The translations under genes and the position numbers were made by a program. The notes under the pieces were generated by a model, which was given only the letters and a program-made list of their open reading frames with translations, was not told the DNA's origin and ran no database searches. From Boesenbergia rotunda (Eukaryota; Streptophyta; Magnoliopsida; Zingiberales; Zingiberaceae), in contig JAGFNQ010002309.1 of the NCBI GenBank assembly GCA_024364735.1, forward strand, positions 147,182 to 211,181: a DNA stretch of 64,000 nucleotides, read 5' to 3'. Below are positions 34,005-46,389 of the stretch, one piece after another (within the stretch, counting starts at the first letter, position 1; every line of letters begins with the position of its first letter).

Positions 34005-35928
34005 ATAGGGTTTATAATAAACAAACCCACAAAATTGAGGAAACTACCAATTTGATCTTCGACGAAGAGGTTGTACCAAAATTTGACAATCAAAATCTAA
34101 ACCAATCAAATCTTGATAAAGAAGACAGTGAATCATTAATTGAACCATCAATTGAACCACTGATTGAACCATTGAATGAACTATCACTTGAACCAACTAC
34201 TGAGATATCAACTTAACCAATAACTGAACCAACCCAGGTAGTTGAACCCAACACTGAACTAAACCGTCCAGCCAGACCTGAGGCTAAACCTAGTTCTAGA
34301 AGAACAAAGAAACCCAGACTCAATCATCCATCTAATCAAATCATGGGTGATCCAACCTTAGGAGTCAGAACTAGGTCATCTTATAGAAATCTTAGTTAGA
34401 TCGCACTTATTTCAAAAATTAAACCTAAGACTATATAGAAGAAGCCATACCTGACCCAGATTGGATCATAGCAATGCAAGAAAAACTAGCCCAATTTGAG
34501 AGAAACCAAGTCTGGGAATTAGTACCTAAACCTGAGGGAAAATCAATTATAGACACTATGTGGGTTTTTAGAAATAAACTAAATGATCAATGGGAAATTG
34601 TGAGAAACAAAGCCCGCTTAGTAGCGAAAGAGTTTAGTCAAGTCAAAGGGTTAGATTATGACGAAACCTATGCCCTAGTAGCCAGACTTGAATCAATTAG
34701 AATGTTATTAGCTTTTGCAACCTATAAACTATACCAAATGGATGTCAAGTCTACTTTTCTTAATGGGTTTATAAAAGAAGAAGTATATGTATGGCAAGCC
34801 CCAGGATTTGAGGACTTAGAAAAACCTGAATATGTATTCAAGCTTAGGAAAGCGCTTTATGGGTTGAAACAAGCACCTAGGGCATGGTATGAACGATTAT
34901 TAACCTATTTAATTTCTAAGGAATTTAACCAAGGTCAAATTGACTCCACATTATTTGTTAAAACCTTAGAAAAAGATATATTCATTGCACAAATATACAT
35001 TGATGATATAATATTTGGATCTACTAATTCTAATTTTCTAAAAGAATTTGTGAAAATCATGGAGAGCGAATTTGAAATAAGCTTGGTAGGTGAGCTCAAC
35101 TTTTTCTTAGGTCTACAAATTAAACAAACTAGAGATGGTAATTATGTTCACCAATCTAAATATGCTAAAGAATTAATAAAGAAATTCAAAATGGTCAATT
35201 CTAAGAGCTTAAGTACTCCTATGGCTACTAATGTCAAAATTGATAATGACCCTAAGGGTAAACCAGTTGACTTAAAATTATACCGGAGTATGATTGGTAG
35301 CTTACTATACTTAACTGCTAGTAGACCTGATATTTGGTTTCCTGTAGGAATGTGTGCTAAATACCAAACCTGTGCTAAGGAATCCCACTTTGCAACCCTA
35401 AAAAGATTTCTAAGGTACATTAAGGGTACCCTAAGTGTAGGGATTTGGTTTCCTAGGACTTCCACTTTTGAATTACCAGGATATTCTGACTCTGACTATG
35501 CCAGTTGTAAATTAGATAGAAGGAGTACAAGTGGAAGTTGACAATTGTTAGGAAACAGTCTAGTCAGCTGGTGTAGTAGAAAGCAACACTGCGTAGCTTT
35601 GTCCACAACTGAAGCAAAATATGTTGCCCTAGGAGAGTGTGTGGTAGAACTTTTATGGATGATGCACACTCTTAAGGATTTCCAGCTAGACTTCACCCAA
35701 ACTAAAGTTTTTATTGACAACATTAGTTCAATAAATTTAACTAAGAATCCAATTCAACACTCCCGAACTAAACATATTGAAGTCAAACATCATTTTGTAA
35801 GGGATAATGTAGCCAGGGGCGAAATAGTACTTATGCATGTGGACTCAAAATCCAATTTAGCTGACATTTTTACTAAACTCTTCCCTAAATCTGAGTTTAG
35901 CTTACTAGGGTTGTGCTTAGTAGAATAG
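34005..35928 (+). pseudogene. pol: SIRE-type pol of element H, part 2: linker, RT and RNase H
   Basis: Reading continues from integrase through an acidic, Pro/Glu-rich linker (34010-34390, with one TAA). A small insertion near 34434 breaks the frame. DWIIAMQEKLAQFERNQVW then opens the RT domain. QMDVKSTFLNGF and YIDDIIFGST carry the three catalytic Asp residues, and the connection region ends HFATLKRFLRYIKGT. RNase H shows YSDSDYA, a TGA at 35539-35541 where Cys or Thr is expected, then STTEAKY, IDNISSI and LADIFTK. The stop at 35926 ends pol. All domains are present, but at least two frameshifts and two stops across both parts make it inactive. Confidence 0.92.
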
Positions 35929-37407
35929 GATCGTTCTACATGTTTTCAAAAATCTTTTCTATTTTTACTTTTTTTTTTCAAATTAGCATTTAATATATTT
36001 GGAAAAATCATTTCTTTTTATCAAATTGTTGAAATTTAAAATGATTTTCTAACTTAGATTTTTTAAAAAAAACTTACCCCCTTTAAAACTAGGGTTTTTG
36101 CGCAAATAGACTTAGCTTAGGCCTTAACCCTAGAACTGCATACACCTATATATCTAGAAGCCAGCATCTCACAAGCACCTTAGGGTACTTTGATTGATAA
36201 CCTAGACTACGTTGAGATGCTTAGGTCTATGCCTTGATTCAAGATGCTGTAAGTCAGTGCATTTGCAGTAATTGGGGTGATAAATACAAATTGAACAGCA
36301 ATCAAGTTAAGTGTTCAAGTTTAGCAAATCTAACTTGATCAAATTACTTAACTTGACAAACCCTAGTGAAAACTACTATTTTATAACAATTAGTAAGTTG
36401 CTAACTGGGTTAGACATGACCCAAACAAGTTCAGATTAATTGGTTTGATCCTTTTTTTCTTGCTTGAATTCACTAGAGTTGGTTCAATACGGATTTATAA
36501 TTTCTTTTAACTAGCTCTAATTTGAAATTGACTAGTAATGGTTGTTATCTATTTTTTGATATATGGCAAAGGGGGAGAGGAGAAAAAAAAAGAGTAAAAT
36601 TATTTTTTCAAATTTTCAAACATTTTCAAAATTTTCTTTATCTCTTTTTCAAAAAGTAAAGTTCAACTTTCAAGTGCTTTTTTTTTCAAAATTTCTAAGT
36701 GCATATTTTTGGGAAAATTCTTCTAAGTAAAGATTTTCTTAGTGAACAAAACATTTCTGAGCAAGCTTCGTCCAAGAAAATTTCTAAGTAAAAATTGAGT
36801 CTTAAGAAACAAAATTTGCCTGAGCAAAAACTTTTTGAATTTTTTCTCTGGCTAAGTATTTCTAAGTGAAAATTTTTCTTAGTGAACAAATTTTTTTAAG
36901 AAAAAACTTTTTTCTAAGGAAAATGTCTTAGGTTTCTTTTAATTAAAAATGTTTTTCAAAAGGCATAAAATATTTTCCAAGCAAATTTTTCTAAGTGTGC
37001 AAAAGTCGAAACTTTTTAAGGGAAAATTTTTTTTTGGCTAAGGAATTTTTTTCTTTGCAAAAATTGGTTTAAAGCCTTTTTGAAGTAAAAGTTTTTTTTG
37101 GCTCGTAAAACCTTTCAAAAGTAAAAATTGTATAGGTGTAAAAGGTTTTTTTTGTGCAAATGCTTTGCTGGATTTTCAAAAAAACTTAGACAAAACCAAA
37201 ATGCTTTGCTCTGTTTACAAAACATTTAGTCAAATTTCAAAACATTTAGATGTTTTTTTAAAACTGCATTTCATTGAAAATTTTAGGCGGAGAACTTTTT
37301 CAGGGGGAGCTTATATTTTTTTTAAGTATCTCTAAAAGATTAACATGTTTGTCAAATATGCTTTAAATGTTTTTTAACTTAACTTTTTGAACCGTGTTGA
37401 CATAAAT
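35929..37407 (+). other. 3' spacer of element H
   Basis: 36090-36250 matches the block reversed in B at 12950-13110. 36560-37400 is A/T-rich with TTTTCAAAA words, the strand complement of the spacers in A, B, D and G. There is no env-position ORF, unlike B. No other gene seen. Confidence 0.7.
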
Positions 37408-37422
37408 AAAAAAGGGGGAGAT
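37408..37422 (+). other. Polypurine tract of element H
   Basis: AAAAAAGGGGGAGAT directly before TGTTGGTGGCGG. It fixes H on the plus strand. Confidence 0.9.
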
Positions 37423-37686
37423 TGTTGGTGGCGGAAGCACCAAAGTCAAACCTATTTTTTGATAATGGCAAAGGGTGCAGAAGTTAAGGTTTTGTTGTGA
37501 TCTGACAATCTTAATCAAGTATGTAGGAAAAGTCCTTGGTACACTAGGCACTAAATCTTGGTCGTGGGCTGGGCACTTAAGTCCTGACAAGAGGTTGGGC
37601 AATAAATCCTGGTCATGGACTGGGCACCGAAGACCTGGTGCGTGAAGCTGTGCAATAAGTCCTGGTCGAGAGTTGGGTACCGAAGT

Positions 37687-40600
37687 TGTCACACCCCGAG
37701 ACCTAGGAGCCGCTGGTCCAATAGAAAATCAGACAACACCTCCCCTGTCCGGCGGACAATTTACACAATACAAACATCCCACGCAATATATATTTGGCCT
37801 CAGGCCTCCAAAATAGATAAACACAACATAAAAGCACCAGACAACTAAGTAAATCATATCTGACTGCGGACCGATCCGACTTACGACAAATCAACAAATA
37901 CATAAACCCCTTAAGGCACACTACAACACTCACAAGACATATACAAAGTCCTAAAAGAAATATGAAATAAATACATCGCCAAGTACAAAAACAAAACCCT
38001 GTCGTCGCGATGGGTAGGGACTGGCTGCTGGGCTCTTCCGGCGACTCCAAGTATCTCAACCTGAAATAAAAACATATGGCAACGGTGTGAGTCCATAACT
38101 CAGTGAATACCCAACAGATATGCATAGAAAGTTATACTAACAATAAGAGTTCAGCTAATACAGTCTCATATCAACAGTAAGGAAAGACTAGTACTGAACA
38201 TACTGAGGTAGATACATACCTGACTCCATCTAACCTGTAAAGAGGGTAATAAATACCAGTGGAATACCAATAGACATATAATCATCAGATAACAGTCTCC
38301 AGAATATGCATGTCAAACAAGTGCAGAAATCAAGTGCAGCAAACAATGCACGATGCAAATATGCACATGGTGCAATGACATGTGTCACCCCTTAGTCCCA
38401 GTCAGGATCATCGTCCGCGACGTCCGCCTGGGTAGAACTGTGACAACCTGTACAAACCCTGCCATCACTGCTCCTAAGTGACCGGGTGGACAGGATGCTG
38501 GTGGAGACTCCGTTCCTACCCCAAGCAATGGGGGAGTCAAGCTCTCATCTCCTCGTGGCTCAGTACGAGAAGGGACCCCTGGCTGCTACCACGCCCGCGC
38601 TCACCCTCCAAATAGTGGCCGAACGGAGCAATACAGGGAAAATGCGCACATCCTATGGTATCCACTAACCCATGAGTGGCCGTGTACGCATATCATGTAC
38701 CAGAAGACGATAGGCTTAACCACAAGGGAGTCATTGATCGCCGGCATGCAACAATGCAAGGATGGTGTATGATAGATACACATACCTCCCTCCCCAAGTC
38801 CTCAGTATACTAGGTCTCAGTCTGAAATCCTATAACAGGAAATACAGGTAACCTACAAGGTGTACTGGCCAGAAACTACAGATCTCTCAAGGTCAAATGC
38901 AGGAGATACATCACGATCTCTAAGCAAAATATAGATATGACAATACCTGAGACTATAAGGAACTAACAGCATAATAACTCAGGGATAAACAACAAGTATC
39001 CCGAACAACATAATAAATCTGGATAGCGTATAATCTTACTGCTATCTATAACAGTCTATGCATAACAACATGACAATATCAAAAGAGATAAGTCAAAGGG
39101 TACCCGCCTCAAAGTAGAAGTATGTATACGAAGAGAACCTCCCGCCTGATACTCCGCAACCAAGAGTCCAAATCAATGCCCTGTATCAAAGGACATATTT
39201 TACATTGCTATTACAAAGATAGTAACCAGCTAGCAAGTCCCTAAACCATATTAGGGTTAATCTACTCAACCTATTTCATTTAATTACATCTAATTAAATG
39301 ATAAGTTCCTAACTACTTCGTGTAGTTATGATTTAGGTTAACTCATAGATTTTATACTCAACCAAGTATTCGGTAGAACCCAAGAAACAACCCAACAGAT
39401 AAGCTGAGAACCTCACACCATCATCACTAATCCAATCTCATAACGCGAAACATGATACATGCTTAAATCTAATCCTAATCCAACATTTCATCTCATTGTA
39501 AGCAACCCAACACAAATTTAATATCAACATCAGTATCAATGCATTTCATACTAAACATGTCATAACAGATCATCATCCATCACATTCAAATTCCAATTCC
39601 TTACGAATTACTCAATTAAAACCTCACAATCCTTCATGAATCAAAGCATTCTAACTTCTCAACATGATCAATTAGATAGATAAACCTATCCTCAATCCAC
39701 TAATCATTTCATAGCTCTCACCAATAAATCGATTAAACAAATCTAGTGAAAGTATCCATCTTAGCAGCCCACGGCAGATCCTCACAAGAATAGAAAACCA
39801 ATACAAAGCACCACATGATCGCCAATTGGAAAACCATAATCCAACACACAACACAGATCCACTTTTTGAGCCAAGAAAATAGAAATCAACTCTAACCATA
39901 ACTGTTTTCAAAAATTCTATAGAATCTGAATTCAAAACTTGATCCGAGAAATTAATTTATCCCTACTGCCTTGAATCAATCTCATCATGAACTCCATCCA
40001 ATGAATCAAAACTAAGGTAAAACCAACAATAACAATAACAGGAGCCAAAACTTAGAACCGATCATTACACTAAAAATCAAATGTGATCTCCAATCCAAAG
40101 CTACAGCTTGCTTCCAAATTCTCACACCAAAATTCAATCAAGAGCAATCATAAAAGGGGTTAATCCCTTACTTGAGTTGGCAGAGGGCATCTATAATCGC
40201 CAGGAGGAGGAGGCGATGGTGCTCGATTATGATCAAAGGCGTCGTCGTAGCTAGACGTGGCCGGAGGAGAAAGACTCAAGCACCGGCTCGTGCTCATGAC
40301 AGGAGCAGATTGGGAAGAAAGGGTCGACGATCATCTCGGTGAGAACCGCTCCAGGATGTCATGTAGAGATGAATGTGAAGGAGAAGAACGACGACCTTCC
40401 TCAAGGAGAAGAAACCGTTGGCATCGGCTTGGTCATGTGGAGAGTTCGCGTGGAGGAGGTGAAGAAAGGCGCTGCGGCTTTGGCGGCGGCTAGGGCACGA
40501 GAAGAAAGGGAAGGTTTGTGGCCGAATCAAGAGGAGGAGAAAAGATTATAAAAGAGGGCATTTTTCATAAAAGTCCCTCAACTTTTCCAAACTCAAACTC

Positions 40601-40905
40601 TACCCTTAGGGTAAGAGTTTTAATCCTTTAACCCTCCAATTTATTGTAGTCCACTTTAATAAATTTCAAGGGATAAATTATGTATCCATTTGTAATTTAA
40701 GAATCTACCTGAAAGCCCCTTAACTTTAGGTAAATTTACTTAAGCCAACTATTTAAGATTTTCTTCCATGAAGTCCTTAATAAGTTTTAAGTTTTTTACA
40801 ATAAAGCCCCTTAGGCTCCTCCTGAAGGACCGAAAACCCTAGACTCAATTCGGAAAAATTCCGAAAAATTTTCTGGTCCGGATTTTCAAATTGCTGTATT
40901 TTACA
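37687..40905 (+). mobile_element. Element F: 3.2-kb solo LTR, gypsy (Tekay/Del-like)
   Basis: TGTCACACCCCG...GTATTTTACA flanked by GAAGT on both sides (37682-37686 and 40906-40910). Length 3219 bp. A TATAAAAG box at 40547-40554 leaves about 350 bp of R-U5, so it is in plus orientation. The TGTCACACCCC start and the GGTGTGAGTCCATAACTCAG block near 38085 are of the kind seen in long-LTR Tekay/Del gypsy elements. The lineage is inferred, as no coding domain is present. The short ORFs near 40260 are by-products of GC-rich sequence before the TATA. Confidence 0.85.
40547..40554 (+). promoter_or_regulatory. TATA box of LTR F
   Basis: TATAAAAG in a GC-to-AT transition, about 350 bp before the LTR end and followed by a pyrimidine-rich leader. 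Confidence 0.6.
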
Positions 40906-42801
40906 GAAGTCCTAGTGAGTGAAGCTGGGCAATAAGTCCTGGTCGCAGACTGAGCATGAAGATCTGATCCGGGGGATTGTGCAAAAGTCCAACTGGAGGA
41001 GCTGGTTGGCAAATAGGTAAACTCTCCTAAGAGGAGTAGGTGAGGATGTGTTCCCCGTAGGAGGGAACATTAGGCGTCGGTTCGACCTAGGGTTCCATTT
41101 GGAAAGTCCAAAGTCAGAACCAAGATAGCTCAGGCTGTAAATCATGGCTAAATTCATATCATTTATATGCTATTTTTGTTTTGGAACTAACCCTGGTTGC
41201 AGGAATAAAGGGATGGAGGTTTCTGCTCCCAGGTGCCTCAATGGAGTGAGGCGCCCTATTGGACTAGGCGCCTGTGTTAAGACAAGCGCCCCAGACAAAG
41301 AGTAACTCCAAGTCACTTCGAAGCAAAGCCTCAAGACTGCATATGAGGTGCCTGTATTAACACAGGCACCCCTGTCAGCTCAGGAGCCCTGGTTGAGGGG
41401 ATAAGCATTGGCCAAGTCTACAGATTAAGTTTTGTGCAGTGAGGGTCACGTGTCAGGCGCCCCCTTCAATACAGGCATGTGGGGACCGGTGTCGTCGATA
41501 GAGGGGGGGTGAATATCGATCGTAAAAACTTCGGGGAAATTTCATAAACTTTCGATTGTTCGTTCTGGTCACAGAGATAGTAGCAGCGAAAAATAGAAAG
41601 AACGAACAAAAACAGAACTCAGAGTGTACATGGATTTTACTTGTTCCCAACACCCCAGGGTCAGTACATCCAAGGCCTAAGCACGGGAAATGCCCATCCA
41701 CTAATGGTCTCCTTTCCGAACTTTCCGGAGGCGGAGAAACCCGTCTTATAGTGCACGTTTGTACAATCAAAAATATATGAAAATTAAGTGCAGAAAAGTA
41801 AAAGCAAACTAAAATATAAAAGGTCGAAGACTCGGCCGATTTGGAACTCCGAAGTGCCATGCATTTCCTTCCGGAGCCTCCTTGGTCGCAGAGCTTCATC
41901 TTTAGTGCTTTATCGTCACTCAGAAAGCTCAGAATGATATTCGAATTGTTGTTATGAGTTGAGGGGTTAAAGCCCCTTTTATAGACTTGTTACTGGGCGC
42001 CTGTATTCAATGAGGCGCCTCATAGAGCCTGGTCAAACCTCATGTTCGCGCCGAACTCGTAGCAGTCGATAAGGTTATCAACCAGGGCAACCTAGACATA
42101 CAGGGTGCCTGAATGATTGAGGCATCCTGTATCACTGAGGCGCCTATTTCATTGAGGTGCCCTAGTTAATGGGGGCGCCTAGTATCTTGTTTTCCAGCCA
42201 TGTTGTGTGTTTGTTTGCCTGCTTTGTCTTCAATTTTAGGCACCTGCAAGATACATAAATACAAGGCAAACACATATACAATCTTAGCCTTAGCGAAATG
42301 GTTCTGACATCGGATTTCTGCGAAACCCTAGGTCGAACCGATGCCTAAGTTCCCATCCCGGGTAACGCGCCTTTCATCTACTCCTCTCAGGAGACGGTTG
42401 CCACCCGGCCCATCCGGTTGGACTTTTGCCCAGCTTTACTCACCAGGACTTTTGCCCAATCCTACGACCAGGACTTTGTGCCCAGCCCTCGACCAGGACT
42501 TAGTGCCCAATTCCATGAACCAGGACTTAGTGCCCAACCCTCGGTCAGGTCTTAGGTGCCCAGCCCTCGGCCAGGACTTAGTGTCCAACCCTCGGTCAGG
42601 TCTTAGGTGCCCATCTCTCGGCCATGACTTAGTGCCCAATCCATGATTAGGACTTAGTGCCTAGGTTAACTAGGACTTTTCATCACTTTGGTCTAGTTTT
42701 CTTGACTACCCTTCCCTTGTTCAATGTATCACTAACTTAAGCATATTGTCAAACATTGAAACACTTAGAGGAGAACATCACTGATGCATCTTGCACCAAC
42801 A

Positions 42802-42817
42802 ATCTCCCCCTTTTTGA
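42802..42817 (-). other. Polypurine tract of element G
   Basis: The complement reads AAAAAGGGGGAGATT. Further AGGGGGAG tracts follow inward near 42975, 43063, 43874 and 44017. Confidence 0.85.
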
Positions 42818-45613
42818 TGTTTGACAATATCTTAAGTTAGATTGGATGAAAGGGCTAAACTATAATCCTTGGGATAAAAAAAATGATCTAAGTTTTGAAA
42901 ATATATTTTCATCTATTGGGAAAGCTCTCTCTCCTTTGGGAGAAAGAAAAAAAGTTCTAACTTAAGCTCACTCTCCCCCTTTTTGAAAAAAAAAACATTT
43001 TGATTTTCATTTTTCTCCTTTGGGAAGAAGGCAAAAAAAATTTCTAACTTGAGCTCACTCTCCCCCTTTGTCATACATCAAAAATAACAAAAACAACCTT
43101 GCACCAACAATGAAAAATTAAAAAACATCTTTTGAAAGTGCTTGGTTTAATTCTTTTGAAAGTATAGCAAACCGCTAGTTAACAAACTAGGTACTTAAAT
43201 TTGGAAAAATTTTGAAAAATATTTTGAACTTTGAAAATTGTCCACTTAGAAAAAAAAATTGCCTTAGAAGAATTGGAAAGTTTTTCAAAAAAACTTGCAC
43301 TCATAAAAGATGTTTAAAAGAAATTATGCACTTTAGAGGAAAATTTTCACTTAGAGAAACACAGTGCATTTGTACTTTGAAAAGAAATTTGCTCTTAGAA
43401 AAAACATGTCTTGCACAAAAATTTGTATTTCAGAAAATATAGTGCACTTTAGAAAAATATATTGAGCTTTTTGAAAATATTTGTACTTAAAAATATTGTC
43501 CTTAGTATTTTGAGAAATATTGTGCAAAAAAAAATTTTGTACTTGTACTTTTGAAAAATATTATGCAATTTTTGAAAAATATAAGTACTTTAAAAACACT
43601 ATTACTTTAATTGACTTGGTTGTTTTTCTAGTCTGACACAATCCTAGGAAACCTTATTAACTACAAGGACATTTTCCTAAGTGTCTTGGAAAATTCTCCA
43701 AATTCAAGTAAGTATTATTCCCAAAAGTATTAAAAAACAATAAAAAAATTCAAAGTGAAAAAAATAATAGTATTTTGAAAAAAAAAATTACTTATGTTTT
43801 TAAAAGGATTTTAAAAATACAGTGCATGCAAACATATTATTTTGTTATTAAATGATTCTTTTAATTTGACCTCCCCCTAAACTTGACCCAGCCCGAGGAA
43901 GCTTATTGACTACAAGTGATTTTCCTCTGAGTCTTAAGGTTTGATTCAAATTTTAAGGACTGTCTAATAATTTTGAAAAATTATTTGTTAGAAATAATTT
44001 CTTTTTGATTTAGACTCCCCCTAAATTTGACACATCCTAGGAGTCCTTGTAGATCATGAAGTAGACCTCCTCTGTGTCTTTAGGGTTTATCAAAATCAAA
44101 AGAGTGAATGACATTTTGAGTGTGGTAATTCTCAAGGAGACAATTTTCGAAAATACAATTTAGAATGATGATAATTTTAAAGCATAAACATTTTTCGAAA
44201 AACCTAAGTGATAATAATTTTTCAAGCACGGTTTTCGAAAAACCAAAAAAAATCTTATAAAAGAATAAGGCACTCCCCTTGTATCCAACACCGTTTGACT
44301 CTATCTAAGTGCCTTAAGGGACTTTAGTGTTGACCAAGAGGCTTGTGTCTAATTGTGTAGGTCAAACAATTTTTCAAAAAGATATAATTATGAAAATGTA
44401 TAATATATAAGCACTCAGACAAGCATGAAATCTATAAAACCATTATTATGTTAAAGCACTATTTTGAAAATAGATTTAAAAAAATATTCTAAGAATTTTG
44501 GAAAACTATTTTTGAAAACCATTTTTCAATTTATTAGTTCCTAACATCTCACCCGTTTTAGATGTCGCAGTACAAGCAAGCATGGTTATCTTATGGGTGC
44601 ATTGTGAGATGGTTGAATAATTTTTCTCAATTTATTGTTAAATCTAAGAGTTAATCAAAACTTGTGTTAGATTCAAATTTATCAAATAATAAATTAAATT
44701 TGAGTTTCGATAATTGGCTTCCAGGTCTTGGCGAGGCACAGAGGCCTTCTTTGGTCGTAGCCTTATTGGAGCAATAACCCTTTCCTTGACAAAGGCTTTT
44801 ATCTAAATTTCATTTTCAAATTACCTCTTGAAAAATTTTGGTCTAACTAGCTTAGGTTTTGGATCGGTAGCTTCCGCTAGTTCCACCAGACTAAACATAC
44901 CAAGTAGGGTGCACCTTACCTTACTTGACCTTATTAGAAGGGCTTCCCTAACGTATTATCATCTCACCTCCACCTAATACTAGGATGTTCAAGTTTTAAT
45001 CAATATTTTTCCTATAACCATTTTAAATCATGCATAAATTTAAATATGAATGTCATGACATATATATATATATATATAGCAAATGCATGAATATGACAGT
45101 TATGCATGAGTCAAATAATTCAAATCATTTTACTTAAGTTTCTAATAATGTATCAAATTCCTGATTTGATACATGTCGTGTAAACCCGCAAATATGCCAA
45201 CCCACTTTGACATATTTAATTTTATTAAATTAATTATTGTAGTTTGGGTAAGATTTTATTTAAATTGAGTTTAAGTTATTTAAGAATTAATTGCAATTAA
45301 ATTGATTTTAAAGAATAATTAAGGATTAATTACAATTAAATTAATTACAAATTAATTAAAGTTAGATTAAGAATTAAATTAAAATTAAATTAATTAAGGA
45401 TTAATTAAAAATAAATTGATTAAGGATTAATTAAAGTTAAATAAATTAAGGAGTAATCGAAATTTAAATTAATTAAGGATTAAATTAAGGTTAAATTAAT
45501 TAAGATTTAACTAAGGTTAAATTATTTAAGGATTAATTAAAGATTAAATTAAGTAAAACAAATAATTAAGATTTATTTAAGGTTGAAATAATTAACGTAA
45601 AAATTGTTAAGAT
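42818..45613 (-). other. Non-coding 3' spacer of element G
   Basis: A/T-rich sequence with reiterated AGGGGGAG tracts (complement), the CATCTCACCC...GTGAGATG pair (44540-44610), the CTTCCAGGTCTTGGCGAGG block (44717), an (AT)n run (45061-45078) and AT-rich TTAATTAAGGATT repeats (45220-45600). Colinear with D. No gene. Confidence 0.7.
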
Positions 45614-46389
45614 TTAATTTGATTTAGGTTTCAAAATTTCTAGTTTAAATAATAGTTGTGGGTTTAGCTCCATCATTTCCATTATTTCAAAAATATTTGA
45701 TTTGTTCACTATTTCTTCTTTATTTAATTTTTCAAGTTTTTCTAACAATTTTGATTTGTTTGAATTTTTGTAAATTTTATTAACTGTAACCTTGATCCTA
45801 GAAAATTCACCTTCCTCCTCATCCTCATCATCAAAATCATATCCTTCAACATCTTCATAGTAGGTGGACAAATTTTCAGGGCTACTAGTTAATGTTTCAT
45901 GATTATCTTCAGGATTATTCAAAAAATTAATAATTAAATTACTATCTAAAAAGATTTCAACTTAACAATGTTCAGAAATATCCTCATTATCCTCAGAAAT
46001 AATTTTAATGTTCTCAGAAAGATCATTATTATCCTCAAGAATATTGTCAATATTTTCAAACTTATTTTCAATATTTTCAGATTTAATTTCTAAATTTTTA
46101 GGGTTAATTTTTGAATTTTCAGGTTATCATTAAAATTTTTAGAACTAATTTCAGAATTATCATTAAAATTTTTAGATTTAATTTCAAAATTATCATTAAA
46201 ATTTTTAGATTTAATTTCAAAATTATCATTAAAAATTTCAGATCTAATTTCAGAATTATCATTAAAAGCATTAATATTATTAGAATTAACTTCAATATTA
46301 TAAGAATTAAATTTAAAAATCATTGCATTGAGAGAATTAAAGAATTAATTTCTGGTAATTTATCATTGTTTACCTTTGGTAATTGATCA
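45614..46389 (-). pseudogene. Repeat and acidic tail region of the G Gag-like protein
   Basis: In element orientation the segment DQLPKVNNDKLPEIN (46389-46330) matches the D helical region. It is followed by four to five 33-bp repeats encoding units like NFNDNFEIKSK (46120-46270), broken frames, and then an open frame 45922-45614. That frame has LSTYYEDVEG, a DDEDEEEGE stretch and a tail LLEKLEKLNKEEIV...IFEIMEMMELNPQLL. The tail is closely similar to D, while the 11-residue repeats differ in sequence but keep their length. Function unknown. Confidence 0.65.

Larger units (their letters stand above)
37423..41477 (+). mobile_element. 3' LTR of element H, split by F and cut by G
   Basis: 37423-37686 and 40911-41477 join across the GAAGT duplication into one LTR starting TGTTGGTGGCGGAAGC. 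It has the CAGGACTT-type array, the AAAGTCAGAACCAAGA block and GGCGCC modules. The TATA and 3' end are missing because G inserted at 41478. Confidence 0.88.

Noticed and set aside
40257..40551. Small Arg/Glu-rich frames in LTR F
   Set aside because: They lie in the GC-rich stretch before the TATA, overlap on both strands and have no domain or conserved context.
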